A DNA stretch of 58,487 nucleotides from Gammaproteobacteria bacterium (GCA_016199745.1 JACQFZ010000043.1:1-58487), one strand, 5' to 3'; shown: positions 10,001-19,543, counted from the stretch's first letter. Translations and numbers: made by a program. Notes: generated by a model from the sequence alone, not told the origin.

Positions 10001-11349
10001 TAATCCAGCAGCACCTGCGACGTCTCGAGGCAACTGAAATAAAATTCCTCCCACTCCTTGATGAATAATCCGCTGCCGACCACGAACGGACACGGCGCGC
10101 GTCCTGGCGTCTTCTGCGCTTGATTGAGCGCCTGCAACACCTTCATGCCGCTCCAATACAGATGCCGCATATCGGTCGTGAGTCGCGTCTGCAGGCGCTG
10201 TGCCCGCTGGTGAAACGTCTCGTGTGCGCGCCAATCGACTTCCAGCGGATAGAGTGACGCGAAGTTGCCGTAAACCTCCATGATCTGCGGATGCATCGGA
10301 AAACGATGCGTCACCATGTGGTTGAACAGGAAATGGCGCGATCCACTCCAACTCGAGATAATTTCGGCGTACACCGCCGTCAACGCGTTACTCGGCGTGA
10401 TGCCGAATCGATAGGCAAACTGTTTGAACCGCGCCCACTGCGACGCCGGCAACCTGAGCTTGCGGCAACTCAAAAAAGATCGCCGGCGTGCAACGTGACC
10501 GGCGGCGAGCGGTATCGATGGCGGACCCGGTAGCGCGGCGAGGCGCTCCTCCCAATAGCGCCGCGATGCCTGACCGAGCAGCGATGCCTCGAGTCGCGCC
10601 AACGCCAACACACAATCGCGGAATGCCAGGCTCAATTCCGGCAACGGCCGCGGGCGGCGATAACATTCCATTATCGTCGCGAACAATTTCATCGTGCCGT
10701 AACCGTCACCGAAAAAATTATTGTGATTGATATGCAACCGCACGCGCGCGCCGGCGTAGCGGCTGACGCGAAAATCCTCCGACGGCCAGCGATCGAGCGG
10801 CAGGATTTCGCGCGACATCGCGTCGCGCGTCTTCAGCAATGCCGTCTGCGCTTCGTCAGCGGTGAGATGGCGCAGATCGTCGACCTTGAGCTTCAACGGC
10901 TGCCATACGAGCGGCACTTGTAGCTGCAAATCCGGCCGCAGCAGCGGAAGATTGTGCCGCTGCTGATATAGCACCGCGTTCAACGTCGCTTCGAAGCGCT
11001 CGACGTCCAACTCCGCGAAATCATTCTCGATATAAAAATGCGGGCGCACGTAATACTCCATGTCCTCGTTCTGCCCGACGAGAAAACTTGCCTGCAAATC
11101 CGCCATGAGAAACGGCTCGTACCATCGCGCGGGATCGGGGACAATCGACGGGATCGCCTCGTCGATCGACTCGGCGTCGCGATGTTGCTTCAACCACTCG
11201 ATCAGCACCGACTTGTGTTCGGCGATATGGGCGCGCAGCGTTTCGTTGACGCTGCCTTTGGGCGCGCTTACCGAGAGCCGGTCGTCCGTGGCTAAACGCA
11301 GCTGCACGCCAGCCTTCGTCAATTCGCTAAGCAGAGTATCGAGACTCAC
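7075..11349 (-). CDS. NRPS module: TubC docking-Cy-A(Cys)-PCP-thioesterase
   Basis: In 1424 residues, a TubC-type docking domain (about 1-55) is followed by a Cy-family condensation domain (about 70-490). The adenylation domain (about 520-1020) has YTSGSTGVPKG, FDLSVYDLFG, WNSVPAL and ATEASIW, again the cysteine-type pocket. The PCP has LGGQSF (Ser near 1101) and a type I thioesterase (about 1160-1410) has GWSSGG and a late His in GTHYTVL. In the Cy domain the position of the first Asp of DxxxxD is Asn (NNFFGD), while the second Asp is kept. Cyclisation could therefore be impaired or altered. There is no methyltransferase or epimerase insertion. The start overlaps the PKS stop by 4 bp (ATGA), so translation is coupled. 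The 3' end runs into repeat copy A, which provides the TAG stop. The TE should release an acid or a cyclic product. Confidence 0.9.
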   Translation of the reverse strand: MSLDTLLSELTKAGVQLRLATDDRLSVSAPKGSVNETLRAHIAEHKSVLIEWLKQHRDAESIDEAIPSIVPDPARWYEPFLMADLQASFLVGQNEDMEYYVRPHFYIENDFAELDVERFEATLNAVLYQQRHNLPLLRPDLQLQVPLVWQPLKLKVDDLRHLTADEAQTALLKTRDAMSREILPLDRWPSEDFRVSRYAGARVRLHINHNNFFGDGYGTMKLFATIMECYRRPRPLPELSLAFRDCVLALARLEASLLGQASRRYWEERLAALPGPPSIPLAAGHVARRRSFLSCRKLRLPASQWARFKQFAYRFGITPSNALTAVYAEIISSWSGSRHFLFNHMVTHRFPMHPQIMEVYGNFASLYPLEVDWRAHETFHQRAQRLQTRLTTDMRHLYWSGMKVLQALNQAQKTPGRAPCPFVVGSGLFIKEWEEFYFSCLETSQVLLDYQFWEVPDGSLLVSWDAIEACFPSGLIDAMQHGYETLLAKLADDEAAWRRSSFDLLPSAQRDQRARINETSYPLYEALLTQGLSTSADGFPERPAVITDERTLTYAELYAAANRLAQCLKQAGAQPGERIAILLEKGSEQAVAVFGILAVGAAYVPIDPHWPAERVHFVLKNIDARAVVTSRRLQTVSVILDSFPTARGGSEEGHRDVRAVYVDDIERSPFADAPLLATRRATDLAYIIYTSGSTGVPKGVMIDHGGALNTVLDINRRFGVTKDDVIFGVSSLCFDLSVYDLFGAAAAGATLVLPSTTPEPEPARWIDSIQQHAVTVWNSVPALMQLLVDAAAIVGAQLPSLRLVMLSGDWIPVALPAQIKRVAPNARIVSLGGATEASIWSIYYPIEHVDSSWVSIPYGKPLANQTWHVLDENGEDAPIWAPGYLYIGGRGLALGYWGDPQKTDAVFVPHPRTGERLYRTGDLGRYLPDGNIEFLGRADLQVKIQGYRVELGEIEAVLVQHSQVQAAAVIVSVTPVGKQLVAFVVADAGSRASLSLHALPARENAIPSGAWVEMKDALQRYLRTKLPAYMLPSHIVPLAQLPLTANGKVDRAALAKLGPAGQAKREFVAPRNDTERKLAAIWQEVLAVKPVGVHDDFFDLGGQSFAAVRVMTRIEQECGRRLPLGLLLEDGTIETLARRLQKQATWSPLVPLRTTGEGAPCFFVHPAGGNVLCYRGLAQKLDRPFYGLQAPGLFGEQPPLESIEQMAALYLAAIRKRRPRGPYLLGGWSSGGAIAFEMARQLESTGEEVERVVMIDAAAPMQDGPVDNVTLLRWFLEDFDVGIDVSCLRREDVEVEPERALVLALDLMRAHRSIHANLDSQQLVYMLAIFTRTVRAARRYRPTPITADISVLRAADGSVGEFSDHPSLTAEDWGWLGFTSGAVHCARVPGTHYTVLSESNVDTVAAVVRSHLERKRFPQAIDCG

Positions 11350-14300
11350 AGAATAAATTCCTCGTTCTCGGTACCCTGTTCGACGGCAACCGCGCTCGTG
11401 ATCCGGTTCAACACGCAGTGACGATAAATCAGATCAACCACATCGGTCCCGGTCGATCCGCCGATAAGCAGGTGAATCGGGATATCGACGCCAAGATCCG
11501 CCAGCAAACGATTGCGCAACTGCACCGCCATCAACGAATCCAGGCCCAGCTGATTGAGGCGCCATTGCCCAAACACCGGCGCCAACTCCGCGTGTCTGGC
11601 ATTGCTCAATTTCAATATCGTTACTACTAAGTGCAGCAGACGATTTAGGATATGCGCTTTGGCAGCGCCGTGTTCCATGTTGCCGAGTTGCTCCCGGGAT
11701 ACCGGTTGATCGGCAACGATGTCAACTTGCACTGATGCTGCATCAACACGACCGACCTCGGACAACAATGCGTACGGCTCAACGCGTGTGGCGGCGGCAA
11801 CGCGTGTCCAATCGACATCGAATACGCCAATCTGCGCTACGTCGGAATGCAGCGCCGCCGCCAATGCCCGCAGTCCGGCTTGCATCGAGAGGCCGCGCAC
11901 GCCTTGTGCGGCGAAACGATCTATCAGACCGCGGCGCGCGGCCATACCGATATCGGACCATGGCCCCCAATTAATGCTGAGCGCCTTCATTCCCAACGCG
12001 CGACGATACTCGGCTAACGTATCGAGGAAGGAATTGGCGACAACGTAGTTCGCCTGACCGGGCGAACCGATCAACGACGCCATCGATGAAAACAACACGA
12101 AGAAATCGAGAGTCGTGTTGCTTGTAATGGTGTGCAGATTCCAGGCACCGCGCACCTTGGCGTCCATGACACTGCGGAAACGCGACCAATCGAGTTGCTC
12201 CAGTACCGCGTCGTCCGTTATGCCGGCGGCGTGAATTATTCCTCGCAACGGCGGCAAATTTTGCGCAACGTGCGCAAACACGCGCGCCACTCCCGCCAAG
12301 TCGCTCACGTCGACCATCAACGCTTCGACGTGCGCGCCAGCTGCACGCAATAACGCCAATTCCGTTTCGATATCCGGTAGTAAGCGGCGACCCAGCAATA
12401 CCAGTGAGCGTGCCCCTTGCGCCACCAACCACTGCGCGACCGCCAGACCGAGACCGCGCAAACCGCCGGTAATAAGATAGGTTGCATCACGCCGAACGAT
12501 CGACGCGTGGGTGGTTTCACAACACATCAACTTTTTAAGCTGAGCCGAGTACCAACGCTCGCCGCGCTGTACGATTTGCCCGACACCGGACAACTGTGCC
12601 GCCGCCGTCAACAGCGTCTCAAGTGAATCGTCCCGGCGCGCCGGATCCAAATCGACTTGTAAACACTTCAGTTGCGGATATTCGACGATGATGGCTTTGG
12701 TCAACCCCGTCAGCGGGCTTTGCGCTAAACCGCTCTCGCTCATCGCGTTCGCAATACGAAGCGCATGGCGGGTAACAATGACGATCTGCGGCCGATCCAC
12801 TGCGCTTACCCGCAGAAAGTGCTGCAACGATTGAAACGCGATTTCGGCGACGCGATACACCCGCTCCACATCCGCTTCTTCCTGCACCTCGACAAACGAA
12901 GCGCCATCGAGCAACAGTCCATTAACAGCGATGTCCTCGGCGCGCAATGTATCGAAAAGCCGCTGCCAATCGCGGCTCACACCAACATCCAGCACGAACG
13001 AGCTGGGACCGATGCGCGAAAATGCCGCACTTGCGTACGCGGCGATCACCTCCTTACCCAACTTGCCAAATTGCACCTGCCACTCACGCACCTGTTCATC
13101 ATTCGCGACGACTATCAACCATCGTTCCGGCGTCGCACGCGTGAACATCGTTGATACCTTGGGTGTCGCAAGCGGCACCCATTCGATGCCATAGAAATTC
13201 GGTAGCTGCTCTTGCGCAGCGGCAATTACCGCGTGCGGCGTTTCGATAAACTGCATGCCTTCGATAACGACGAGCGCTTCCCCTGCTTCATCGAACAGCG
13301 TCAAATCGGATTCATAGTGACTAGATGTCGCGCCGGTGCGCCATATCATTCGGCACCAAAACGCGCGCGGCAAACGGGAACGGATCGTCAGTTTGCGTGT
13401 ACCGACCGGCAGCAGCGCGTACTCTCCTCGCGGATCTTGCTGGCGCTCTAGGGCGAACGACAACAGCGCGTGCGTGCAGGCATCGAGCACGCACGGATGC
13501 AAAACGAATCGATCGTTTTCCGTTGCCGTGCTCTCGATCCAGGCGAGCGCTTCCTGCTCGTGCCGCCATAGTCGTTTGAGACCGCGGAAGACCGGTCCGA
13601 ATTCGAACCCTAAACCGGATAGGCGCTCGTAATATCCATCGAGCGCATACTCCGACCAGCGCTGGGTCACTTGTGCCGGCGTCAATCGTTCCACGACAGG
13701 AAGTTGCGCTACTGCCGATGCCGTCGCGCAGAAACGTTCTTTCCAATCGTTGCCGTTCACGACGCGGCCGAAACAACGGATATGAAACCTTTCGTTACCA
13801 ACGTTTTCGACGATGGTCTGCGTCTCCAGCGCGTCCTGATCGCGTATCGTTATCGCTTCCTTGAAGGCGATACCCTCCAAGACCCAGCCAGCCGGCCTAG
13901 TGTTACAAACCTCCTCGACCGCGGCACACAGCCATTCCACGATCGCCGCACCGGGCAACACCGGCGTTCCAAATACGCGATGCTGAGAAACGAAATCGGG
14001 ATTCTCTTGCGTCAGCAGGCTGCGGAAATAATATCTACCGGGAAGGTCGACCAAATCGAGCCCTCGGCCGAGCAAAGGATGGAGATTGTCCGAAAGATTG
14101 GAAACAGCGAACGACGCCAACTCGTGACGCGGTTTGTACCAATAACGATGCACCTCAAATGGATAATGCGGCAGCGAAACCGGCTTCGGGGGCTTATAGT
14201 CATTCCCTTGTCGGGCTTGGTACCAACGCTTCCAGTCGATCGTTCCTCCGGACACGTACCACTGCGCCAGACCCGTCAGGAACTCAGCCTCGTCATCGCG

Positions 14301-17300
14301 CACATCGACCGGCGTGCGCCGTAGGCTGTGCAACCACGTCGCGTTCGGCGTCATCTTCTGTCCAAACGCGCTCAGTACCGGATGTGGTCCGACCTCGACG
14401 AACACGCGACAACCCGCATCGGCGAGCGTGCGTAACCCGCGAGCGAATTGCACCGGCGCCATGACGTGCCTGACCCAATAATCCGGTGTAGCGATCTCGC
14501 CGCCGGCGATGTCTCCGGATACGTTCGAGATCACGTGAATCGTCGGTGGTGAATACGTGATCTCACGCGCCACGCGTGCGAACTCATCGAGCATGGGTGT
14601 CATCAGTGGCGAATGAAACGCGCGATTGACATGCAGCGGCGTAACGACCACGTTGCATTCACCGCTTGGGGTCATCCAGGGTGCGAGCCACGCGTGCAGT
14701 GCAGCCTCGTCGCCGGAAAGCACAACGTCCTCGGGGCTGTTGCGCGCCGCGATAGCGCATCGGTCGGGCGGTTGCGACTCGAACGCCTTCGATAGATTCG
14801 AAATCGTTGCCGCCGCTCCTCGAACAGCGACCATCACCCCCGCTGGCACACGCTCCTGCATGAGACGGCCACGGTGCACGACCAGTTTCAGCGCATCCTC
14901 TAGGCTAAACACCCCAGCGATGCAGGCCGCAACGTATTCGCCGAGGCTGTGTCCGATGAGATAATCCGGTCGCAAGCCGCCACTTTGCCAGAGCGCAGCG
15001 AGTGCATAATCAATGGAGAATAACGCGGGCTGGGCATGAACCGTCTGATCGAGTTCCGCGGTCTGGTCCGCGTCACTATATATAAGGTGTGCAATCGGCG
15101 ACCGACCCGCTAAATCCCGAAGGATTTCATCGCAGCGGTCGAGCACGGCGCGAAAACCGGCATGGTTTTGGTACAGCCCCTGCGCCATGCGCCAATATTG
15201 CGCGCCTTGACCGGTGCACAAGAATGCCACCTTCCCTTCAGGGGGCTGCGCAACGAATGAGGTGCGAACCTCGGCTACGCTCTCGCCTCGTCCCACGCGC
15301 TGCAGCAAAATCGCTGCTTCGTTCGGCGAGCGCAGTAACATCGCCAGGCGATACGCATGATGCGTGCGGCGTGCCGCGGCGGTATAACAAAATTCCTCAA
15401 CGGAAATTCGCCCGACGTTAGCATTCAGATACTTGGCCGCAGCCGCCGCCGATTCGCGCAACGCATTTTTGCTTTTAGCCGACAGCGTCAGCACATGCCA
15501 CGAGACCGTGTGCACTTGTCTCGTCGACACATCGTCAATCGCCTCCTGAAGGACGATATGGGCATTGGTCCCACCAAAGCCGAACGAGCTTACGCCCGCT
15601 AGACGCGGACCTTCGCTATTCCATGATTGCAACACGGTTGGAATCGCCATACGACTTCCGCTTAGCGAGATCAAGGGATTTAACTGTTGCAGATGTAAAT
15701 TCGCCGGGATTTCTTTGTGTCGTAGCATCAGTACGGTCTTGATCAGCCCGGCGACACCGGCGGCGGACTCCAGATGGCCGATGTTCGTTTTCACCGAACC
15801 GAGCCACAGTGGCGACGATCCCGAAGCACCGTATACATGTTTCAATGCGTTAACTTCGATGGAATCACCGAGGTGCGTCCCGGTACCGTGTGCTTCGATG
15901 TAGCTGATTTGTTGCGGCACCACGTTCGCCGCCGCGAGCGCTTGGCGAATGACGGCTTGTTGGGCTTCGCCATTTGGAGCGGTCAGTCCGTTGCTTTTTC
16001 CGTCCTGGTTCACGGCGGAACCCGCAATCAGCGCGAGAATGCGATCGTTGTCGCGCATCGCGTCTGAACGCCGCTTCAATATCAGCACCCCGCAACCTTC
16101 ACCGCGTACGTAGCCATTAGCGCTCGCGTCGAAGGTCTTACATCGACCCTCTGGTGACATCATGCTCGCCTGGGAAAGCACGACGGTGATCTCCGGCACC
16201 AACAGCAGATTAATTCCGCCGACGATGGCCACGTCGCTCTCCCCGGCCAGCAAGCTCGCGCGCGCCTGATGAACCGCAACCAACGACGACGAACAAGCCG
16301 TGTTCACCGCCCAGCTCGGGCCTCTCAGGTCGAAGCAATAAGAAATGCGATTGGCCGTGATGCTCAGGGAGTTTCCGGTCCCGGCATAAGCATCGGTGCC
16401 AACACCATGGCGCAGTTGCAACTGCCAGTAGTCATACGTACTCACGCCGATGAACACGCCCGTGCGGCTGCCGGCTAGGTTTTCAATCGGGATATTGGCG
16501 TCTTCGAGCGCGTGCCACGTCAGCGACAGCAGCAACCGCTGCTGCGGATCCATGCTCTGCGTCTCGCGCGGCGAGATCCCGAAAAACTCGGGATCGAACT
16601 CATCGATGCCGTCGATAAACCCGCCCCATCGGGTGTTCATCTTGCCAGCCGGTAGGTTGGTATCGGCGGCATAATAGTTTTGCGCCGGCCAGCGCGCGCT
16701 GGGAACTTCGCGAATGGCATCCGTACCGGTCTCAAGCAAGTGCCAGAAGGCATCGACGGAGTCCGCGCCGGGAAAACGACACGCCATACCGACGATCGCG
16801 ATGGGCTCCGTCGGCCGCGCCGGATTCGATGAAAGCGTCGGTTCCGAACGGGACGGATTGCCCGACAGATGCCGCGCGAGCGCATGCGTATTGGGGTAAT
16901 CGTAGAACAACGTCGGCTCCACCGACTGTCGCCGCCAAGACGACAGCTCAGCAGCAAGCGCCGACAATTCCAATGAGTTCAGACCGAAGTGGGTAAACGG
17001 CTGGTCGAGCGGGATATTCGAGGCGTCGCGTTCGGTGTCGAGATTCTTCTGACGCGCGATCGAGTGACGAATCCACGCGACGGCTTCTTCATAAGAAATG
17101 GCATGACGTTCATTCCCAACGTCGATCGTCCAGTCGACGTCAGCGCCGCTCGGTGCAAACGCCGCGACCGGTTTGGACCACACATGCAACGGTTGGCGGC
17201 GACCGCGTAGATAATCCTGCTTGCACGCTTGGCGCTGAATCTTGCCGCTCGATGTAACGGGCACAGTAGCCGGCTTCAGCAACTGAACCGCATGGACGTC

Positions 17301-18899
17301 GATACCATGTTGCTCCGCCACGGCGTCACGAATGGCACGCACGACTTCTTCCGGATCGAGATGCTTACGTTGCGAGCGGCGAATCTCTTGGACGATGACG
17401 AGTCTTTCCTGATCGTGCGCGTCCACTGAAAACGCCGCGCCGTGCCCTACCTTCAGCGCGGGATGCGCTCGAAACACGGTCTGCTCGATATCCTGGGGGT
17501 AATAGTTGCGACCACGAACGATGATGAGGTCTTTGAGACGACCCGTGACGTAGAGCTCGCCTTGATGCAATGCGCCGAGATCGCCAGTGCGTAGAAATGG
17601 ACCCTGACCATCGGCGAGACATGCCCGAAACGCGCTCCGGGTATTTTCCGGCTGTCCCCAATAGCCAGCGGCCACTGCCGGACCGCGCACCCAGATTTCT
17701 CCAACCTCTCCATCGGAACAGGCACGACCCGTGTTAGGTTCCGCGATCGTCACCTCGAGACCCGGCCATATTTTTCCGCAACTAACGACAGAACGAGTTC
17801 GTGCATTCGCGTTCGACGTAGGCACGAATCGATGATGTTCCAACGCTGCGGCGTCAACGTCGTAAACGGAAACATCGCTGAACCGGCGATGATAAGAAAC
17901 ACCGAGCGTCGCTTCCGCCAGGCCATAACAGGGATTCATCGCTTCGGGGCGGAAACCGCAGGATGCGAAACGACGCGTGAAGCTGGCGATGGTCGACGCG
18001 CGAACCGGTTCGGCGCCGTTCACGGCGATGTTCCATGACGACAGATCTAATATTTCTCGATCTGTCTCTTCGCGTGCCGCGGCGCATAGGTCGTAGGCGA
18101 AATTCGGCGCATACGTTATGGTGCCTCGATAACGACTGATCGCCGACAACCACCGCAACGGCTTCTGTAAGAATGCGATCGCTGTCATCAGCACGATGGT
18201 GGCACCGACGGAAAGCGGCTCAAGGATGGCGCCGATCAATCCCATGTCGTGGTACAACGGCAACCAAGTGACGAAGACATCGCGCTCATGCGCCTGCCAA
18301 CCAGCATGCAAATAGCGGCAATGCGCCCATAGATTGCCGTGCGTCACCCTTATACCGCGCGGGTTCATGGTCGATCCGGAGGTGTATTGCAGGTACGCGA
18401 GCGCGTCGGGAAACAGCGCGGGCTGAACCCATGCCGATTCCGACAAATCGCCCAACGGGTCTATCATAATCAGCGGGTAATCGCGTCCGCTGGGAAGATA
18501 GCGCGCTAATCGGGCTCGTATAGTCGATTGCGCCGTGGCTTCGACTACCGCCGCTTTGGCGCCACAATCGGCGAGAATGTGTCCGATGCGCTCGGCGTGG
18601 ATATTGTTCGGCGGCGGATAAGCAGGAATCGGAACCGCGTTTGCGTACAAGCACCCCAAAAAAGCCGCGACATAAGATGGACCGGAGGGCAATAACAGCA
18701 GTACGCGTTGATCAACTAGTCCGTCCACCTGAAGTCGCGCCGCAAACGCGCGGGCACGTCGATCGAGTTCTTCGTAACTGAGGCGGCTGGTTTCCCGCTC
18801 GCCGTCGTCGAGGAATATCAACGCCTCATGCGTCGGCGCCGTTATCGCCCGATGACGAATAAGCTCCACCAACGAGACGAAATTTGTTGGGTCGATCAC
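11346..18899 (-). CDS. Type I PKS: FAAL-ACP-KS-AT-DH-KR-ACP
   Basis: I place the start at GTG 18,899. AAGGAG precedes it by about 9 bp, it sits 2 bp after the upstream stop, and the protein then begins VIDPTNFVSL as FAAL proteins do. The longer frame from 18,989 overlaps the acetyltransferase. The product is 2517 residues. The FAAL has YTSGSTMNPRG near 172. ACP1 has GLNSLE near 638. The KS (about 695-1120) has TACSSSL, EAHGTGT and NIGHLESAAG. The AT (about 1220-1520) has GHSLGEYVAAC and AFHS, which is malonyl-type. The DH (about 1600-1880) has HRVFGTPVLP and DACTH. The KR has TGGLRGLGL near 2136 and an SxY pair in the SSMASLIGSPGQANY region. ACP2 has GLDSLM near 2455. There is no ER. A fatty acid is adenylated and loaded, then extended with malonate to a beta-hydroxy or enoyl chain. 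The acidic end TENEEFIL resembles a motif that docks to TubC-type domains. Confidence 0.9.
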   Translation of the reverse strand: MIDPTNFVSLVELIRHRAITAPTHEALIFLDDGERETSRLSYEELDRRARAFAARLQVDGLVDQRVLLLLPSGPSYVAAFLGCLYANAVPIPAYPPPNNIHAERIGHILADCGAKAAVVEATAQSTIRARLARYLPSGRDYPLIMIDPLGDLSESAWVQPALFPDALAYLQYTSGSTMNPRGIRVTHGNLWAHCRYLHAGWQAHERDVFVTWLPLYHDMGLIGAILEPLSVGATIVLMTAIAFLQKPLRWLSAISRYRGTITYAPNFAYDLCAAAREETDREILDLSSWNIAVNGAEPVRASTIASFTRRFASCGFRPEAMNPCYGLAEATLGVSYHRRFSDVSVYDVDAAALEHHRFVPTSNANARTRSVVSCGKIWPGLEVTIAEPNTGRACSDGEVGEIWVRGPAVAAGYWGQPENTRSAFRACLADGQGPFLRTGDLGALHQGELYVTGRLKDLIIVRGRNYYPQDIEQTVFRAHPALKVGHGAAFSVDAHDQERLVIVQEIRRSQRKHLDPEEVVRAIRDAVAEQHGIDVHAVQLLKPATVPVTSSGKIQRQACKQDYLRGRRQPLHVWSKPVAAFAPSGADVDWTIDVGNERHAISYEEAVAWIRHSIARQKNLDTERDASNIPLDQPFTHFGLNSLELSALAAELSSWRRQSVEPTLFYDYPNTHALARHLSGNPSRSEPTLSSNPARPTEPIAIVGMACRFPGADSVDAFWHLLETGTDAIREVPSARWPAQNYYAADTNLPAGKMNTRWGGFIDGIDEFDPEFFGISPRETQSMDPQQRLLLSLTWHALEDANIPIENLAGSRTGVFIGVSTYDYWQLQLRHGVGTDAYAGTGNSLSITANRISYCFDLRGPSWAVNTACSSSLVAVHQARASLLAGESDVAIVGGINLLLVPEITVVLSQASMMSPEGRCKTFDASANGYVRGEGCGVLILKRRSDAMRDNDRILALIAGSAVNQDGKSNGLTAPNGEAQQAVIRQALAAANVVPQQISYIEAHGTGTHLGDSIEVNALKHVYGASGSSPLWLGSVKTNIGHLESAAGVAGLIKTVLMLRHKEIPANLHLQQLNPLISLSGSRMAIPTVLQSWNSEGPRLAGVSSFGFGGTNAHIVLQEAIDDVSTRQVHTVSWHVLTLSAKSKNALRESAAAAAKYLNANVGRISVEEFCYTAAARRTHHAYRLAMLLRSPNEAAILLQRVGRGESVAEVRTSFVAQPPEGKVAFLCTGQGAQYWRMAQGLYQNHAGFRAVLDRCDEILRDLAGRSPIAHLIYSDADQTAELDQTVHAQPALFSIDYALAALWQSGGLRPDYLIGHSLGEYVAACIAGVFSLEDALKLVVHRGRLMQERVPAGVMVAVRGAAATISNLSKAFESQPPDRCAIAARNSPEDVVLSGDEAALHAWLAPWMTPSGECNVVVTPLHVNRAFHSPLMTPMLDEFARVAREITYSPPTIHVISNVSGDIAGGEIATPDYWVRHVMAPVQFARGLRTLADAGCRVFVEVGPHPVLSAFGQKMTPNATWLHSLRRTPVDVRDDEAEFLTGLAQWYVSGGTIDWKRWYQARQGNDYKPPKPVSLPHYPFEVHRYWYKPRHELASFAVSNLSDNLHPLLGRGLDLVDLPGRYYFRSLLTQENPDFVSQHRVFGTPVLPGAAIVEWLCAAVEEVCNTRPAGWVLEGIAFKEAITIRDQDALETQTIVENVGNERFHIRCFGRVVNGNDWKERFCATASAVAQLPVVERLTPAQVTQRWSEYALDGYYERLSGLGFEFGPVFRGLKRLWRHEQEALAWIESTATENDRFVLHPCVLDACTHALLSFALERQQDPRGEYALLPVGTRKLTIRSRLPRAFWCRMIWRTGATSSHYESDLTLFDEAGEALVVIEGMQFIETPHAVIAAAQEQLPNFYGIEWVPLATPKVSTMFTRATPERWLIVVANDEQVREWQVQFGKLGKEVIAAYASAAFSRIGPSSFVLDVGVSRDWQRLFDTLRAEDIAVNGLLLDGASFVEVQEEADVERVYRVAEIAFQSLQHFLRVSAVDRPQIVIVTRHALRIANAMSESGLAQSPLTGLTKAIIVEYPQLKCLQVDLDPARRDDSLETLLTAAAQLSGVGQIVQRGERWYSAQLKKLMCCETTHASIVRRDATYLITGGLRGLGLAVAQWLVAQGARSLVLLGRRLLPDIETELALLRAAGAHVEALMVDVSDLAGVARVFAHVAQNLPPLRGIIHAAGITDDAVLEQLDWSRFRSVMDAKVRGAWNLHTITSNTTLDFFVLFSSMASLIGSPGQANYVVANSFLDTLAEYRRALGMKALSINWGPWSDIGMAARRGLIDRFAAQGVRGLSMQAGLRALAAALHSDVAQIGVFDVDWTRVAAATRVEPYALLSEVGRVDAASVQVDIVADQPVSREQLGNMEHGAAKAHILNRLLHLVVTILKLSNARHAELAPVFGQWRLNQLGLDSLMAVQLRNRLLADLGVDIPIHLLIGGSTGTDVVDLIYRHCVLNRITSAVAVEQGTENEEFIL

Positions 18900-18901
18900 G
18901 G

Positions 18902-19543
18902 TTAGTCTGCTCCTTCGAGTGCGACGATGTCCGCTCCACAGATCGCTCGCAGGTTGCGTGTGATTTTCCCCACGTCCCAGTTCCACCACTGTAAAGCGCG
19001 TAGACGTTCGATCGTAGGTTGATCGAAACGATAACGAATGACCCGAGCTGGATTACCCCCGACCACGGCATAAGGCGGCACATCGTTGGTGACGACCGCA
19101 GCGGTCGCGACAATGGCGCCGTCCCCGATCGTCACGCCCGGCATGACGATAGCGCCGTAACCCATCCATACGTCGTGACCGACCACGGTGTCGCCCTTGA
19201 TGGGTCGTTCGAGCGGGACCCTGCTCCGCGCCGGTTCCCACCCACCGCCAAACATTGGAAACGGATACGTGGTCAACAAGTTCGTCGGATGATTGCCGCC
19301 GTTCATGATGAAGCGCACCTCGGCGGCGATAGAGCAGAACTTGCCGATAATCAACCGGTCGCCGATGAAATCGAAGTGATAAAGCACGTTGGCCTCGAAA
19401 CGCTCGGGACCGAGCGGATCGTCGTAGTACGTGTAATCACCGACGATGATATTGGGTCGCGTGATAAACGCTTTGAGAAAACCGGTACGCACGACGCCAG
19501 CCATAGGATATCGCGCATCAGGTGACGGACCGTGATTGAGCAT
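18902..19543 (-). CDS. CatB/Vat-type hexapeptide-repeat O-acetyltransferase
   Basis: This 213-residue left-handed beta-helix acyltransferase shows features of the xenobiotic acetyltransferase (CatB/Vat) family: an N-terminal GDYTYYDD segment, GNHPTN, the [17 protein letters not shown] hexapeptide turns, [14 protein letters not shown], and a WWNWDV region near the C-terminus. The family uses acetyl-CoA to acetylate a hydroxyl, often on an antibiotic. It is the first intact gene of the PKS/NRPS operon. AGGAAA precedes the ATG, and its stop is 2 bp from the PKS GTG, so the genes are coupled. Its ATG overlaps the TAA of the PKS remnant upstream (TAATG). It could tailor or detoxify the product (inferred). 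An unrelated resistance role is possible. Confidence 0.85.
   Translation of the reverse strand: MLNHGPSPDARYPMAGVVRTGFLKAFITRPNIIVGDYTYYDDPLGPERFEANVLYHFDFIGDRLIIGKFCSIAAEVRFIMNGGNHPTNLLTTYPFPMFGGGWEPARSRVPLERPIKGDTVVGHDVWMGYGAIVMPGVTIGDGAIVATAAVVTNDVPPYAVVGGNPARVIRYRFDQPTIERLRALQWWNWDVGKITRNLRAICGADIVALEGAD

Noticed and set aside
15072-15090. CTATATATAAG-like tracts inside the PKS, pigJ and NRPS genes (about 15,076, 53,660 and 8,689)
   Set aside because: Each encodes sensible residues (LIYS, LLYID, YLYIGG) in the true frame. There is no gene downstream that would need a promoter there.
18900-18989. Longer PKS start at 18,989
   Set aside because: It overlaps the acetyltransferase by 88 bp and adds 30 residues unlike any FAAL. 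GTG 18,899 has AAGGAG at good spacing.
1816-19543. Confirmed siderophore cluster (yersiniabactin or pyochelin type)
   Set aside because: Thiazoline modules fit, but there is no salicylate or chorismate enzyme, reductase of the Irp3 type, TonB receptor or iron regulator site in the window.
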